Part shown: positions 39,401 through 52,650 of the stretch, in pieces
How the letters are laid out: each line of letters starts with the position of its first letter
How positions within the stretch are numbered: position 1 is the first letter of the stretch
Source: Priapulus caudatus
Taxonomy: Eukaryota > Priapulida > Priapulimorpha > Priapulimorphida > Priapulidae
Direction: 5' to 3'
Assembly (NCBI RefSeq): GCF_000485595.1
Contig: NW_014577099.1
Coordinates: 643,181 to 707,180, forward strand
Length of the DNA: 64,000 nucleotides
Position numbers and translations under genes: made by a program
The notes under the pieces: model-generated
What the model was told of the DNA's origin: nothing
Seen by the model: the letters and a program-made list of their open reading frames with translations, nothing else
Database searches by the model: none

Positions 39401-42167
39401 GGCCAACAGGGAGCGACGAGCGCGCTACACTGAGCTGATGTGGGCCCTCGTGGTGCGAATATAACATTTAGAGGCCTGTCCGCAGCACAGCGTAGTTAAA
39501 GTAGCAGGTGTATAACACAATATCCGTGGTGAGGTGGGTGGATCTGCCAGTCCCGGTTTACTTTTGATAATCACACCTCACGCGCGTGCGTACAACAACT
39601 AACGACTACTACCAACAGTGCACACATCGCACGTCCGTATACTTGTAATGCCGTCAGTAATTCACGAGTAATTAAAAACGCGTGTGCACATCTCAGTCTA
39701 AATCACACATAAGCATGTGTATAGCATAAACGTCTTAATTATGCAATAATTAGGTCCCGCAGCACTCAGCATCGCCGTTTCTGATATCGGACTGAAAAGT
39801 ATTGAAATCGGCCAATCCAGGTTTTCACGCACTGCTCCTCTCTATCTCCCTCCCCTCTTTCTTGACGCGAAGACGCGCCAAGCGCGACAGGTTGTGAGAT
39901 ATAGCCGGTGCATACATGAGCGCATACGAGTTTCGACAAGCGATATTAGCATCTACACAGCTATATGGGCGCCATCGCGCACCTCTTTGTGCGTTCAAGT
40001 GCCCTCTTCGTTGGGTCACACAGGTTTACAGACACACTCGCGCAAAGGCAAATTGTGGAAAATGCCAAGCGTGACACGATTGTTGCTATATGATCATGAA
40101 CAAAAACGGTGCACGGCCGCAAGGCACTTCTTTAGTTCTAAGAGTAGCGTGTGCATGAATAATGGTGGAAAATGTTCGCGCCCGCATATGCGGCGGGAAT
40201 GAATACATGTGACTCGTGGGCGAAGTGCCTCGTTATTGGCCAGAGCGGCGCGCGCTTCTGGTGGTCGTTACGCAGGAGAGAATAGGTAAACATTATAATC
40301 GCTTTTGATTTTTAGCAATCGCCGAACTTAATAGCCACCTGCCACGCTCAGAGCCATACACGTCTACTATACACGCCTGCTCGGTAAACAGGCTCGCGCC
40401 TGCCGCAGCATCACGTAACGGCTCTCTCGCTGCATGCTTCATATTCATGAAGCCATCAAATATAATTATGCAGTTCTTCACATGTGGCCTGTTTGCCAAA
40501 TAGTCAAGATTATTTGCATGATACATTGCCGCGTGGTCGGAAGACAATCGGCGACAAGATTAAGCTGTCATTTCGCAAATTATATGACTGGCCCTATTGA
40601 GCATGAATTTCAACAACCGTTTCAATCATGGGGTTTAACACGTAGTGCATGGGGAATATATGGTTACCAAATTACCCACTGCTCTAATATCACCCTACGT
40701 CGTACGCTCTACATGGCAATGGCCGTCAGTTGGCTTCTTGTCTCAGCATTGTCCACACAACAGGTAATGTATGCCCCACGCATAGATGTGTGCACTTACG
40801 GTGCAGCATACGTGGGCATATAGTGTGGTTTTGGATGCCCGGCACGCCACCTCCACTGAGGGAATACGTGTAATTGCATATTTGCAAATTTCTCTCGCAG
40901 AATGGGAACTAGATTGAAGCCGTTATTTTAAAAGTAAACGCGAAGGGCGAAGTTATCAAAAGCCGTCGTGGCCGTTACGAGGGATATACGTAGAAAGCGG
41001 TTCTCTGCCTCTATATAAGCCTGATATTATACGTGATTCGGCTGGGCTGTGATCCTGGCTTGGTGATCGGGCTTCTATTGTTTAGTTATTAGGCTTTGCC
41101 AAGGCTTTACGTTTACTCCATAAAGGAGGTCCCGTATTTGATTTGCCTGGCTGACATTCGAAGCCTCTTTGACCATTAAGTAACACAAAGCCACCACAAA
41201 TTTAAACGGCAGCGGACATCGGCCTAATCAGAGGCATCGGAGGCTAAAAATAATATTGTCAAATTGCAGGAGCAGAGGAAAGGGTGAGCTGGTATGAAGA
41301 GGGGCCATACCAGCCATACCGGCTTGTGATGTTTCTAAACGAGCTTTTATATACACTACAGTGGCTACTTGACTCAGCAGAAAAATCCAGAACCACCGTA
41401 TAGCACCATTCAAATTTATTTATAACACACTGAATCGTGCACTGGAAAAACGCAGACAAGATGACACGGCGAACATCGCTCACCTACTGCGCACGGCCAA
41501 GCGATAGCCGTGACAGTAAATCAGTAATTGCGAAATGGTCTACAAAATAAATACAATAAGTGACATTTATAATTTTTGTGCAAAGGCAAGTTCCGAGAGT
41601 CTCTCTTCGGGCAATGAGTCCAATATTGTTTCACAAACAACCATGCAGACGCTTCATATATACGCCTCCCTTGTGCAATTAATTCAACAAAGCTACCGTC
41701 AAGCTAAATAATGTGAGAAAGTCAGTAGCGGGCAAGCATTTTGTCAGTAAGCTTTTGCACGGCTAGTTTCAACAGTCCGGCAGCGTGTTCAAATAAAAAC
41801 AATTCTCATTCGATTCCAGGCTTTAATTACACAGCCCTATACCATCAAACTATTTACATTTCCTAATTGAAACAGGCGAGATATTTCTGCCTATATATTG
41901 GAAACCTATGGCGGAATTCGGAACGACTCTGCTCGCGTTAGAGAGTTCGTCGGTGCCTCAGAGCGGCCAACTAAAAGGGCACAAAGCAAAGGACCGATGA
42001 CGAGGGGTGGAAGGGCAGAGCGATGGCGACCGATAGAAGGGGCGAATAAAGTAAAATAGTGTAGGGGACAGGGCAGAGCGATAATGAAAAAATGGGTGGA
42101 AAAGCAGAGGAAGCGAGACAGAAGGAGAAAGAAAGCGACAACAAGACAGGGAGGAAGAAAAGGGAGA

Positions 42168-42305
42168 AAGTGAGTGAGTGAGTGAGTGAGTGAGTGAGTG
42201 AGTGAGTGAGTGAGTGAGTGAGTGAGTGAGTGAGTGAGTGAGTGAGTGAGTGAGTGAGTGAGTGAGTGAGTGAGTGAGTGAATGAGTGAGTGAGTGAGTG
42301 AGTGG

Positions 42306-42375
<70 letters not shown>
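42168..42375. repeat. (GTGA)n then (GA)n microsatellite
   Basis: About 135 bp of near-perfect GTGA tetranucleotide (one AATG variant near 42281), then a GA array of about 70 bp, then GGAGGGA-rich DNA to about 42440. Confidence 0.97.
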
Positions 42376-42377
<2 letters not shown>

Positions 42378-43994
42378 TGAGCTAGGGATGGAGGGAGGGA
42401 GGAAACGAGGAAATGAGGGAGGGATGGCGGGAGGGAGGAAAAGTGCGGGCAATGGGTGGACAGTTTTGGTCGGTATAAAGAGAAAATGGAGTGGGTAGCT
42501 AATTATAATTCGGCATATATAAACTGGAACATTGCAATATTATAATTCCAAAAATACAATGGTTAGATAATACCATTGCAGTTACTGTTAATAACTGTCC
42601 TATGAAAGTCTGTCTACGAGCGTTTGTCTATGATACCATGCCTATAGGCAGACGCATTTGCTTCATTGTTTGGTGTGTCCGACTTGCACAACGCGGACAG
42701 TGCTATTTGTAAAATCTGTCATGTTTCAAATAAACCATACATCAATAATCACTTCGATCATAGTTATTACGAATAAACTATGAGCATCTTCACTGGTATT
42801 TTAAATATCGAGTTGTCTTGTACGCTCGTTATAATAATTTATCTCTATACGACAGCACGCTTGCGATATTATGTATAGTACATCATAACGCTCCTGCCAT
42901 ATTTCATGTTTGCAAATGGGAGGACATAATACTGATTATGATGCTGGCCGCAGCATCACGGCTTATAATAACCAGATGCACGTATGGGTGCGCGCAGCCC
43001 TTTATTGGTTTATAGCTCAATAAAACGTGATTATACAAAATATTATATTAGTATAACGCGTCGAATGCAATTATTACTGCCAACATATTACCGCTTTATT
43101 ATATTATTGATGTTAAAATTGCCGATGTCTATATGCAGAAAGATATCATTATATCACATGCGAGTGACCCGCATGCCACTCGCCTCTCGTCCGTGTAGTC
43201 ATTTCCTATATAAGAATTCATAAACTATATGTCGTGCGGTCGCATAGAAACGGCTGTACTTATTTGAATGGCTTCCATGATGACGTGGGTGTAGGAACCG
43301 CGTGTTGCTGCTCGCTAACATTGTAACGACTGCAGTACTTTAAACAGCAGAGTTATTCGAAATATTTTCCGACTATAATTCGCCGCGTTTTACAACATTT
43401 TGGTAAATTACGTTCTTGTCGCCATTTTCGCCCGACTCAATAATCTGTATTTAGGATTTTTTTAAATATCATATGACCACGTGCGCACGCATGCATGCGT
43501 GTTTGCATGCATGCGTGCACGCAATCAATAGCTTTATGATGCCATATCACCCCCTTTGCCCAGGGACTCTCGTCGGCTTATAGTTATCGTTTTGATGACG
43601 GTATACAGGGGACATGCTTAATGGGAAGACTTTTATGGTAGATAGAGGCTTCAATCAAAAACGTCGTCTATCATTTTTATGGCCAATTCTGGTCGAGCCA
43701 ACTGCTCCGGGAAAGCTTATTGCAGATCAGGGAAAATATTAGTATACTGCTTATTCGTGTATCATTGTGTTTTGTAAGCCGTCTGCTCGGGTGAGTCAGA
43801 TAGTGTTATTATATCAGGGCAATTTTACAGCAGATAGGCCATAGCGTAGAGAATGATTATGCCATCTCACTCGCATTAACTGTCTACGTTTTACATGCAG
43901 GTATATACGGAAGCAACTACTGACGCCGCTGAAGCTGTTAATAGATTGAAGTCTCGTTTCATTAAATAGAATGAGCATGCAGTGTTCTGTTAGG

Positions 43995-44130
43995 TTTACT
44001 CGCGCAGTTGCGTGCGTATGCGCGTGTGTGCGGGCGTGAGCGCGCGTGTGTGCGGGCGTGAGCGCGCGTGTGTGCGGGCGTGAGCAGACGTGTGCATGTG
44101 CGGGCGTGAGCGCACGTGTGTGAGTGTCGT
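43995..44130. repeat. 22-bp minisatellite
   Basis: A unit of the form GTGTGTGCGGGCGTGAGCGCGC is repeated about four to five times with small variants. Flanking sequence is CpG-rich and GT-rich. Confidence 0.85.
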
Positions 44131-45734
44131 ATCAGGGAGGAGGAGCCGAACATTCAAGTATTACGTGCTTGCGTTTTGTGGAGGAGCAATGGGTTTCCAC
44201 GCGGTTGTACTGATATGAGAATTTCACATGCGGGCACTGAAAGCTTCTTTGTTGTACTACACCGCTGCCGTTCTCTCTTTATTAGTATTTATTTCATCTT
44301 TTATACAAAACGTGCAATTCGGACCAGAATGCGAAGGCCGCCAAACACAAATAATAACGGTTTGATAAGTTCTCTAACACGTCATAACTATGCAAGAGTT
44401 TCAAAAGTACATGGGCATAGAGAACTCGGAGCGAGAATTTCCTACAGTAGTTCAAAGCGGGATGCTGGCAGAGCAGCATATTCTAACTGTTTGCATGTAC
44501 AGTACTGACGCCAGAAAGTCCCTAATGAAAGGGCTGGATTCTAAAAGACGTATTCAATGTAGCGCAAATGTCTACCTCTCCTCTTCAGGGGTGGGCAGGA
44601 GGATGGCGCAGCTGAGAAAGAAGCCAGCGCCCGGGAAGCAGACAAGCACACCGGAGCCCGCCTTCATAACTCTGGCGCCAGACACCTGATTAAACCACGT
44701 GAATTTCTGGAAGCATATAGGCATCAATAAGCGAATGCATTATTTCCAATACACAAAAGAACGTTTTCTCGAAATTAGCGATGACGTTAGATTCGCACGA
44801 CATCGACCCACCTGTCTAATTACGCCAGAGAGCACCTGTGAAGCTCACGTGTGGACATATTAGCCTGCATACAATTCAGAATTTATCTCGATTTCCGAAT
44901 TTTATCCGTGCCTGTTTTTTTCCATTTTATTGACGGCAATTCTCAAATATCTTAATGTTAAGCTCGTTGCATGACAGTAAATCTCGGATTGTAGCTATCG
45001 AGGATTGGCGCCGAACGCGAGCAAGATGTCAAACCTAAACTGCTTAAGAAATTGCAATTGTCAGGGCAAGATGATGCACGCTTACAGTGCATTTCAAACA
45101 TTATATCGTAACGCAATAGCGAGCCGCATAAGCCGCGTGTATGGACAGAAAAATAGGAGTATTACAAGCCTTTCTAAAAGTGACCGCATATAAATTTAAT
45201 ATTCCCTCAATAATAACTTTGACTAGGAAAAGCTCTTGCCATGTACGTGCCTTTCTGACATTAAATATAAATAGGCGCTTTTTTGGGGGGCCGTGGCAGA
45301 GAAAGGCACTGAGAAAGTCTGTTTTACTGCGTCGTATTGTTAATGCGGCTCGATATATGAAATATAAATAGGCACGTGGAATAAGCGGAATTCCGAAGAC
45401 TGCATTCCGCCGGCCGGGTTAAATAATGCGAAAATTCAGCGTGCATTTCTAAAAGTTTCTCTGCCATAAATCGTAGTTGAATGGCCAGAATCTTTAGTTG
45501 TGAAAGGCACCATTTTGACAAACAATCAAATAAGGCCCCAACCTGTGCGTCGACTTATCAGCCAACGATATGAAATTGAAAACATAGCTGGACAGGTTTC
45601 TCAAGCAGTTTGCCTTCAGAATTTTGCCTCCCAATGTTCCTAATCCCAGCTTAGGTCTTCAGTGAGGGGCTTCATTTCATTTCCTTACTTTCTGAGTTGG
45701 ATTTACATCGTCAGCGATTGCACTGATTCCATTA

Positions 45735-46030
45735 TCGCTGCTCAAGACAACATTGGCCATTAAAACCATTACAATCCGCGACCTTTTTCTGAACTGCACA
45801 ACTTTATCTGAGAAATCTGCCAGAAATCTCATTTTTACCATACACGCAAATGTAGTTTTCTTCTTCAGATACACAAACCATGATAGACCGAATTTCATAA
45901 ATGGAGTGTTTTGCTTTTTCTGTGATCGCCCGACTCCATCCGAAAAATCCACCACAAATCTTATTTTCGTATTTCATGCACACAAACATGATAAACTAGG
46001 TTTCATAAATCGAGTATTTGCATCACAAAG
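45735..46030. repeat. Degenerate tandem repeat, about 100-125 bp unit
   Basis: The order GAGAAATCTGCCAGAAATCTCATTTT, then CACAAACCATGATAGACC, then TTTCATAAATGGAGT recurs downstream as GAAAAATCCACCACAAATCTTATTTT, CACAAACATGATAAACT and TTTCATAAATCGAGT. Two clear copies, possibly a third decayed one at the left. Origin unknown. Confidence 0.7.
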
Positions 46031-46520
46031 TGCCCATATCTAATATAGGGGTCCACTCGCCCGCTGTCCGTTTGCAAAATTCCACCGCACAATATTCTTT
46101 GCTAGTCATACATGTTCTTTTCAGGTCTTTTGATATCCAATTTATGCAACGTTTACAGATCATATTTTCCCAAGCTGCGCGGTGATAATGCTGCCTTTGA
46201 TAGGCTTTGTAGCATACATCACAATAAAGCTGGCTGAATCAAATCCGGGATTGTTGAATACTTCAGACCGATTTGAACTGCGGCTTTACAGAAGCCTTCC
46301 CAAACCAACGCTCTGAGCAAACACGATACAGGATAAACATGAAACATCGGCCACTTGCCTTTCATAGTCGCGTTTCCATATTCATAGTCGCAATGATTGT
46401 TCAGTTAACGCTATCAATGGCGAACCGTCTAGATGCAGAGGATCATAATAATATGATATCTCAAGAAATTGATAGCCACCAGCGAGAAAGAAGTACATCG
46501 ATAAGTAGAGGCCATGAGCT

Positions 46521-46523
46521 AGC

Positions 46524-46577
<54 letters not shown>

Positions 46578-46760
46578 GTGAGAGAGATATATTTAAATAG
46601 AGAGATGGGGAGATATATAAGATGGGAGAGAGAGAACGGGAGGCACAGAAAGCGCGAGAGGAAGAACGGGAAATAAGGCGAGAGAGGGCGATAGAGGGGG
46701 TATGGGAAGGGGGAGGAGCTGAGAAGATAAGAGAAGGGAGAGCGAGAGAGACAAGAGAAA
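46521..46760. repeat. (GA)n microsatellite and purine-rich tail
   Basis: A GA array (46521-46578) is followed by AG-rich sequence to about 46760. Apparent frames are compositional. Confidence 0.9.
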
Positions 46761-49453
46761 ACGAGAAATCCGTTACTGTATGTAAGAGAAATTGCATTCT
46801 ACATGGATCAGGATATATAGATTGATGACTCAGGCCGGACTAGTCGCAAATATAAACGTGGCTGATCAGTTGAGGGCAACAAGCTTTACAAATCAGAAAC
46901 AAAGACATTCAGACGAATTGCATCCGCTATAAGGAACGATGTGCGATGAACTATATTCTAAAGCCGGATTATTCGAAGGGAGGGTGGGTAAGCGAGATGG
47001 AGAGAGTGGGATTTCCGACGTTAGCAAGTTTTTTGTCTGTATGTGCTAGGGTGAACACATGGGATATTATTATGAATACCACAGCGAGAAAACAGGTGTC
47101 AAGGGTAAATAAAGCTTATAACGTAAGACGATAATGAGATCAGTAAAAGTGAGTTGGGACAACGACGAAGGGAAATAGAAAGATGTGATGAAATTAGGAG
47201 AGGAAAAGAAAAGCGGATGCTAAATACGCGAGACAGATCGCCAGATCAAACCAAGGAAATACGCCCATACTGGGAGCAGTTGACAAGGAAAGCACAATAT
47301 ATTTATCAAGAGTGCGTACGAGCATGTGTTACTAAGCAGGAGTTTAAGAACGATAGCAGAATGTATCGGGCGGACATGTGGGATGTCGGAAAGGAACAGC
47401 AATGCCCAGTATTGTCCACACGAGAACTCCACCTTCCGTACATACAGTGCTGTCTCCACACAGCCTTGGGCTCGTCGGGCCAGCCAGGAGGTCAACCATC
47501 TCCCAGCCGCGTCTCACTTTGCAAGACGCTCGAATCTCGTGTTTCATAATCCAAACATTCTGCCCCATAAAGTCGACGCTGACTGCCCGGCAATGGTTGT
47601 GCAACACTTGCGTTTCCTTTCCCATGCCCGGCCGAGATAGCCCACTGTTTGTCTTTAATTCGGGTAAGACATCTGCGGATGTCGCGGGGGGACATGCAAA
47701 GTGGGGCTATTTGCCTCGATTACAACCTCATGTGTTTAATAAAATAATATTCGGGCCAGCGGGGCGCTGCGCTGCTGTAAACAAACGAGCATTGCCTCCC
47801 GCGCGCATCTCTCAACCCGAGCCCACAGCAGATTGTGTGTATACTTACTACCCTGGTGGTCAGCTGCACCGAATGAGCTCGCCATTTGCTATATGAAACA
47901 AACAAGTGAGCGACGACTAATAAGGGAACCTGATTTATCCCAGAAACCAGTTTGGAAGCATTAAACCTCGCACGCCGGCTGTTTATCTTCCGATGCTCGG
48001 CTCTCAGAGGAGGAAAACCTCCCAGGTTTTATGTGACCGCCCGGGAGAGCGGGCCGTTACACAGACGTAAGACAGCGCTTGATATTTCTTCGCCATATCA
48101 TCTTACTGATTAACTGAGCGCGCGGGCACTGGCGCAAGTCTGTCGCAGTGGAGCACAAAGAAGCCCAAGTCTCGACGGCGGCATGCGATCTCTGCATGCT
48201 GGCCACGACTCGCATACAAATCACCGCCGAGCTGGTCATTCTATCTGCCCGTATACCCGAATTCTGCCTGAATACAAATTATCATCGAGATGACTAAGAT
48301 AGTCATTCAATATACGCGGCAGCCACGCAGCGAATATTATCGTCAAGATGGTCAATCTATCAATACGATGATGGCGACCATAAATATCATCCCTCGGAGA
48401 TGTCATATTAAACACGGGGCTTGTGTCATTTGAGGAATAATGAGCGGCTTGTGCAAGTATTTATTACAGCAACACCATACACGATCATTTTAATACGGCG
48501 CGATTATAACGTCAAACGATACGACAGTGATGTATATACGCGAGCGATTTAAATTGATACGACTCACATATATGTAGATGCCGATGCGAGGCACTCTCGC
48601 CGAAATAGGTCGGCGAAATTTAATTTAGCAAATAAAGTGAGAGGGCATACAATACCTGTCTCGTATTTAGATTTTTGCGGCGAGAACCTTCGGGGAGCTG
48701 CACAATCACTGCCGATCATTCAAATCGCTCGGCGACGAATGGTCGAACGCGTGTAACAAAGGGCATTTATTATACGCTATTGATATTATTTATGAGATAC
48801 ACGCAATCGCAATATTGAAGGAATTACGAAGGGAAGGCAGATTCTGTTACGAAGTAAGCGACTCCGGCCGCGGCAATATATAGCCGTATAGCTCCAGTAT
48901 CGACTGCCGGCTTCGAATGAAACTCGCTTTGCAACATAATGGTCTAATCTCGATGATATAGAGGCCATAAAATTTAATATCATTCTCAGAAATGACTCTC
49001 ATTTATCGCGGTAATGACTGAATTCATTTATTTAATGTTTATAACGCGGCGCGCTCGCCCTGTTGCATTTTAAGAGATACCATTATAATATCAAAAGAGT
49101 CAATATCATTGAATATAAAGTATTTTCAATAACATTAATTGGACCACTGATATGGCTAATGTCTATTAAAAAGAGCGCTGGCAAAGTTTATTTTGTTGAT
49201 TGAATGATCATGGACGGAATATGAATTGCTCGGCAGATATTTGCCACCTATTTAATGAAACTTTTCTTGAATATGAAGTGCCATTGAATGCCATTATGAC
49301 GTCGGTGGCACGGCACAATAACATTATAGATGCGTATTTGAATGGTTAATCGGTTTTGATCGCGCTGCCTATCTCTGCCAGCAGCGTTCAATTGTTGCCA
49401 CTGCGTTTTCACGCGCGCTCATATTGAGGCATTAAACGTTCTGAATGAAAAAA

Positions 49454-49456
<3 letters not shown>

Positions 49457-49498
<42 letters not shown>

Positions 49499-49509
49499 TA
49501 TATATATTC
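49457..49509. repeat. (TA)n microsatellite
   Basis: TA repeat of about 50 bp with one TATTATATTA interruption. A second TA array of similar type lies at 49740-49783. Confidence 0.95.
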
Positions 49510-49739
49510 GTATTGGATGTAGTCGAATGCGTTGTTTGATCGTGCCGACATGAATGTGCCGTGCCTTTGTGTGGTGCCCCCGCGTCGTGCATGCGAATTT
49601 AAATGTAGGCCCCTTACAATATTTGAAACGGCTATCTCTACACACAATTCAACTTTGATGAAGAATTCAATTTTTGTTAAATAATCAAACAACTTCTTCA
49701 CACGTGAATGAATGCACTTTAATGTGATGCCAAGTGATG

Positions 49740-49783
49740 TATAATATATATATATATATTATATATATATATATATATAACGA
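49740..49783. repeat. (TA)n microsatellite
   Basis: TA repeat interrupted once by TATATT, about 240 bp from the similar array at 49457-49509. Confidence 0.95.
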
Positions 49784-50092
49784 GTAAACTTTATAATTGC
49801 ATGTCTATATGCTGTGTGTCACCGTGCACGTCGTAGACTGTCTTTGTATGTGTCGCGGGTTAATAAGTGCTTTCAAAAGGTTATGCCTCCTAAGAGAGGG
49901 AATCATATTAATTATAGAAAGGTCACGCGTGAAAGGAGCGAAAATTACACACTAGACAGGTCACGTATTGATTCTATTCGGTCACCTGATTCATCTGTCT
50001 GTTTACTAACATATGTATATTATTTTTGTTTGTTCGTTTATTTGTGTGCGTGTCTGCTTAACAAATACCACCTCGTTATCTTTTTTCCTCTC

Positions 50093-50280
<188 letters not shown>

Positions 50281-52355
50281 CGTACTTATGGTAAAGATCT
50301 CTAGCATTCTCTGTACGCTAATATAGCTTAGCTTATAATAACACAACAAATGACTGGGACAATTCTGTTACACGAATAGGGATAATATCCATGTGTGAAT
50401 CATTAGAATTCATATCGTTGCAGCTCAGAAAGATACCTCGACACATCAAGTAATCACTGAATATTATTTTCGCATATTTTCGAAGGGCAAGTGACAACAG
50501 TCTTCCTCTATGCATTGCCCGATAATAAGGATCCATGTAGAATTATATGGCAGGTATTACAAACATTTCAAAATTTCAGAATCAGGAACGCGCTTTCCTT
50601 AGACAAGATTTTATAAACGCTCATGGCGACATTCGGGATATGACGTCATCGTAAAATCGGTGCGCTACCTCCAAGGTATACAGATGACTTATAAAATGAT
50701 CGTAAAGGACTACCATATAAGGATAGTTTTACCACAATAAAATGTTATGCATAGTTTTATTGTGTCGATTGTGTTATATCAATAATCACGTTGGAGTGTG
50801 AGTGTGATGAAGATGTGATGTGACGTTTTTCAACGTACAGCGATTTTAACATAGCACATGCCGCCTCAGATAGCATCAAGAAAAAATACAATCGTGATTT
50901 TTTACTGTGTATTTGCTAAAATGGAGAGAACCATGAGACAGAAACACATGCGGGCTGTACTTGTATACGCCCGATTTTCGCCAGCGAATGTTTGACGCTA
51001 GTAGTAGTAGTTTATTCTGTCCTATTCATTTGTTCAAGATTAGCCGTATGTATTCTATGTGTATTGGCATCACCTGCTTAGCTATGTGACCAATTCTGCA
51101 AGTTAGAAAGAACACATTGTCGCCAGCTTAACAAGCGATAAGATCTATAATACCCTATGAAAGATTATTTTACGGGAAGGGCTAAGGCAGTGAACAGGCT
51201 TTTTATATGCTGTACATCCCATTGACAGGATAAAACAATAACAGAGCTATGTACACTGGCACCTGGACAGAGCCATGGAACGGGATATCTAATCGCTATG
51301 AGTCCCATTATTATAGATAAATCGCGTTTTGATGCGGTGGCAATGCATATGAGGCGTGTCAAGTCTCATTATAAATGCATTCATGCGCAGGTCAACGTGA
51401 TTGTACTCCCGAAAACTGGACAAGCGAGTCTGAGGAATGTTTGTGGCGCGGCTCAAGCCCCGCACCCAACACCTTAGCACGAAAGCATAACAACACGTTT
51501 GTCTGCCTGACCAGTTATGGCCCTGGTTATGACCAGCGTCTATATGCGCCTATTCACATCTCTCAATTCGACCATCTCAAGCACGCCAGCCGTGTGTGTA
51601 CAGACATTACCGTCGAGTCGTGTCCGTGGGAAAGGGTCATTATTATAACATAATGTACTCTAGACCTTTCAGCAGATGTTGGCGTCCCAAGAAAGGCGGG
51701 TATATAGAAGGTGGACGATATACGCACACTGCATTGATCTGGATAGTTCCGCTGTCAGTAATACATGCGCGACAAACACGCATTCTAATTAGGTTTTGTG
51801 AATATGATGGGATCACACAAGATGAGCCGCGATGAAAATTCAATGAACCAATTACATCTCCCATCACTCGCCGCAAAGAGCATTCATGTAGCGCATTCTT
51901 TCGTCGACTATGCGTGGAAGCTCTCGCGCCACGAAACCTACCCGCTTTGTTTACGTCACTGAGATCGTCGCACTGCGAGTTTAAATTTCAATCAACGAAA
52001 TGATTTATCCATTTCATGTAACCTCGCAATCTAGTCGTTGATCTATATATGTCGCCTACGACCACTGACGGCAGCTCTATAGACGAACCAGGACCTTTAG
52101 GGCCTACGTGACTTTCAGCAGCCCAGGCAAAAGAAACCTTACCCGTCCGACTACCGTCGTATACATTTTCCACGAAGCATTTCCATGAAAGAGCTAAGAT
52201 ATTATTAGCTCTTCATATTATTTATCATCAAGCAGCACGGCTGCGAGCATTTCCTATCAGCTTCCCCGCAGCTCCTACCTTTAGGTAGTATGGAGATACA
52301 GTTTGGAGGCTAGCTAATATCATTCAGATAGCATCCAGACGACGACTACTATACC

Positions 52356-52495
52356 ATCATGATCATCATGATCATCATGATCATCATTATCATCATGATC
52401 ATCATGATCATCATGATCATCATGATCATCATGATCATCATGATCATCATGATCATCATGATCATCATGATCATCATCATCGTCGTCGTCGTCAT

Positions 52496-52528
<33 letters not shown>

Positions 52529-52650
52529 TATTATTATTATCGTCATCGTCATCGTCATCGTCATCATCATCGTCATCATCGTCATCATCATCATCATCCT
52601 CACCACCATCACCACCATCATCACCACCATCATCACCATCATTATCATCC
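52356..52650. repeat. (ATC)n trinucleotide array, intron copy
   Basis: ATC repeats change register and variant along their length: ATGATC blocks (52356-52465), GTC blocks, pure ATC, ATT, GTCATC and CACCATC blocks. On the minus strand this gives an Asp-rich open frame. The right part is shared with 59984-60243. Confidence 0.95.
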
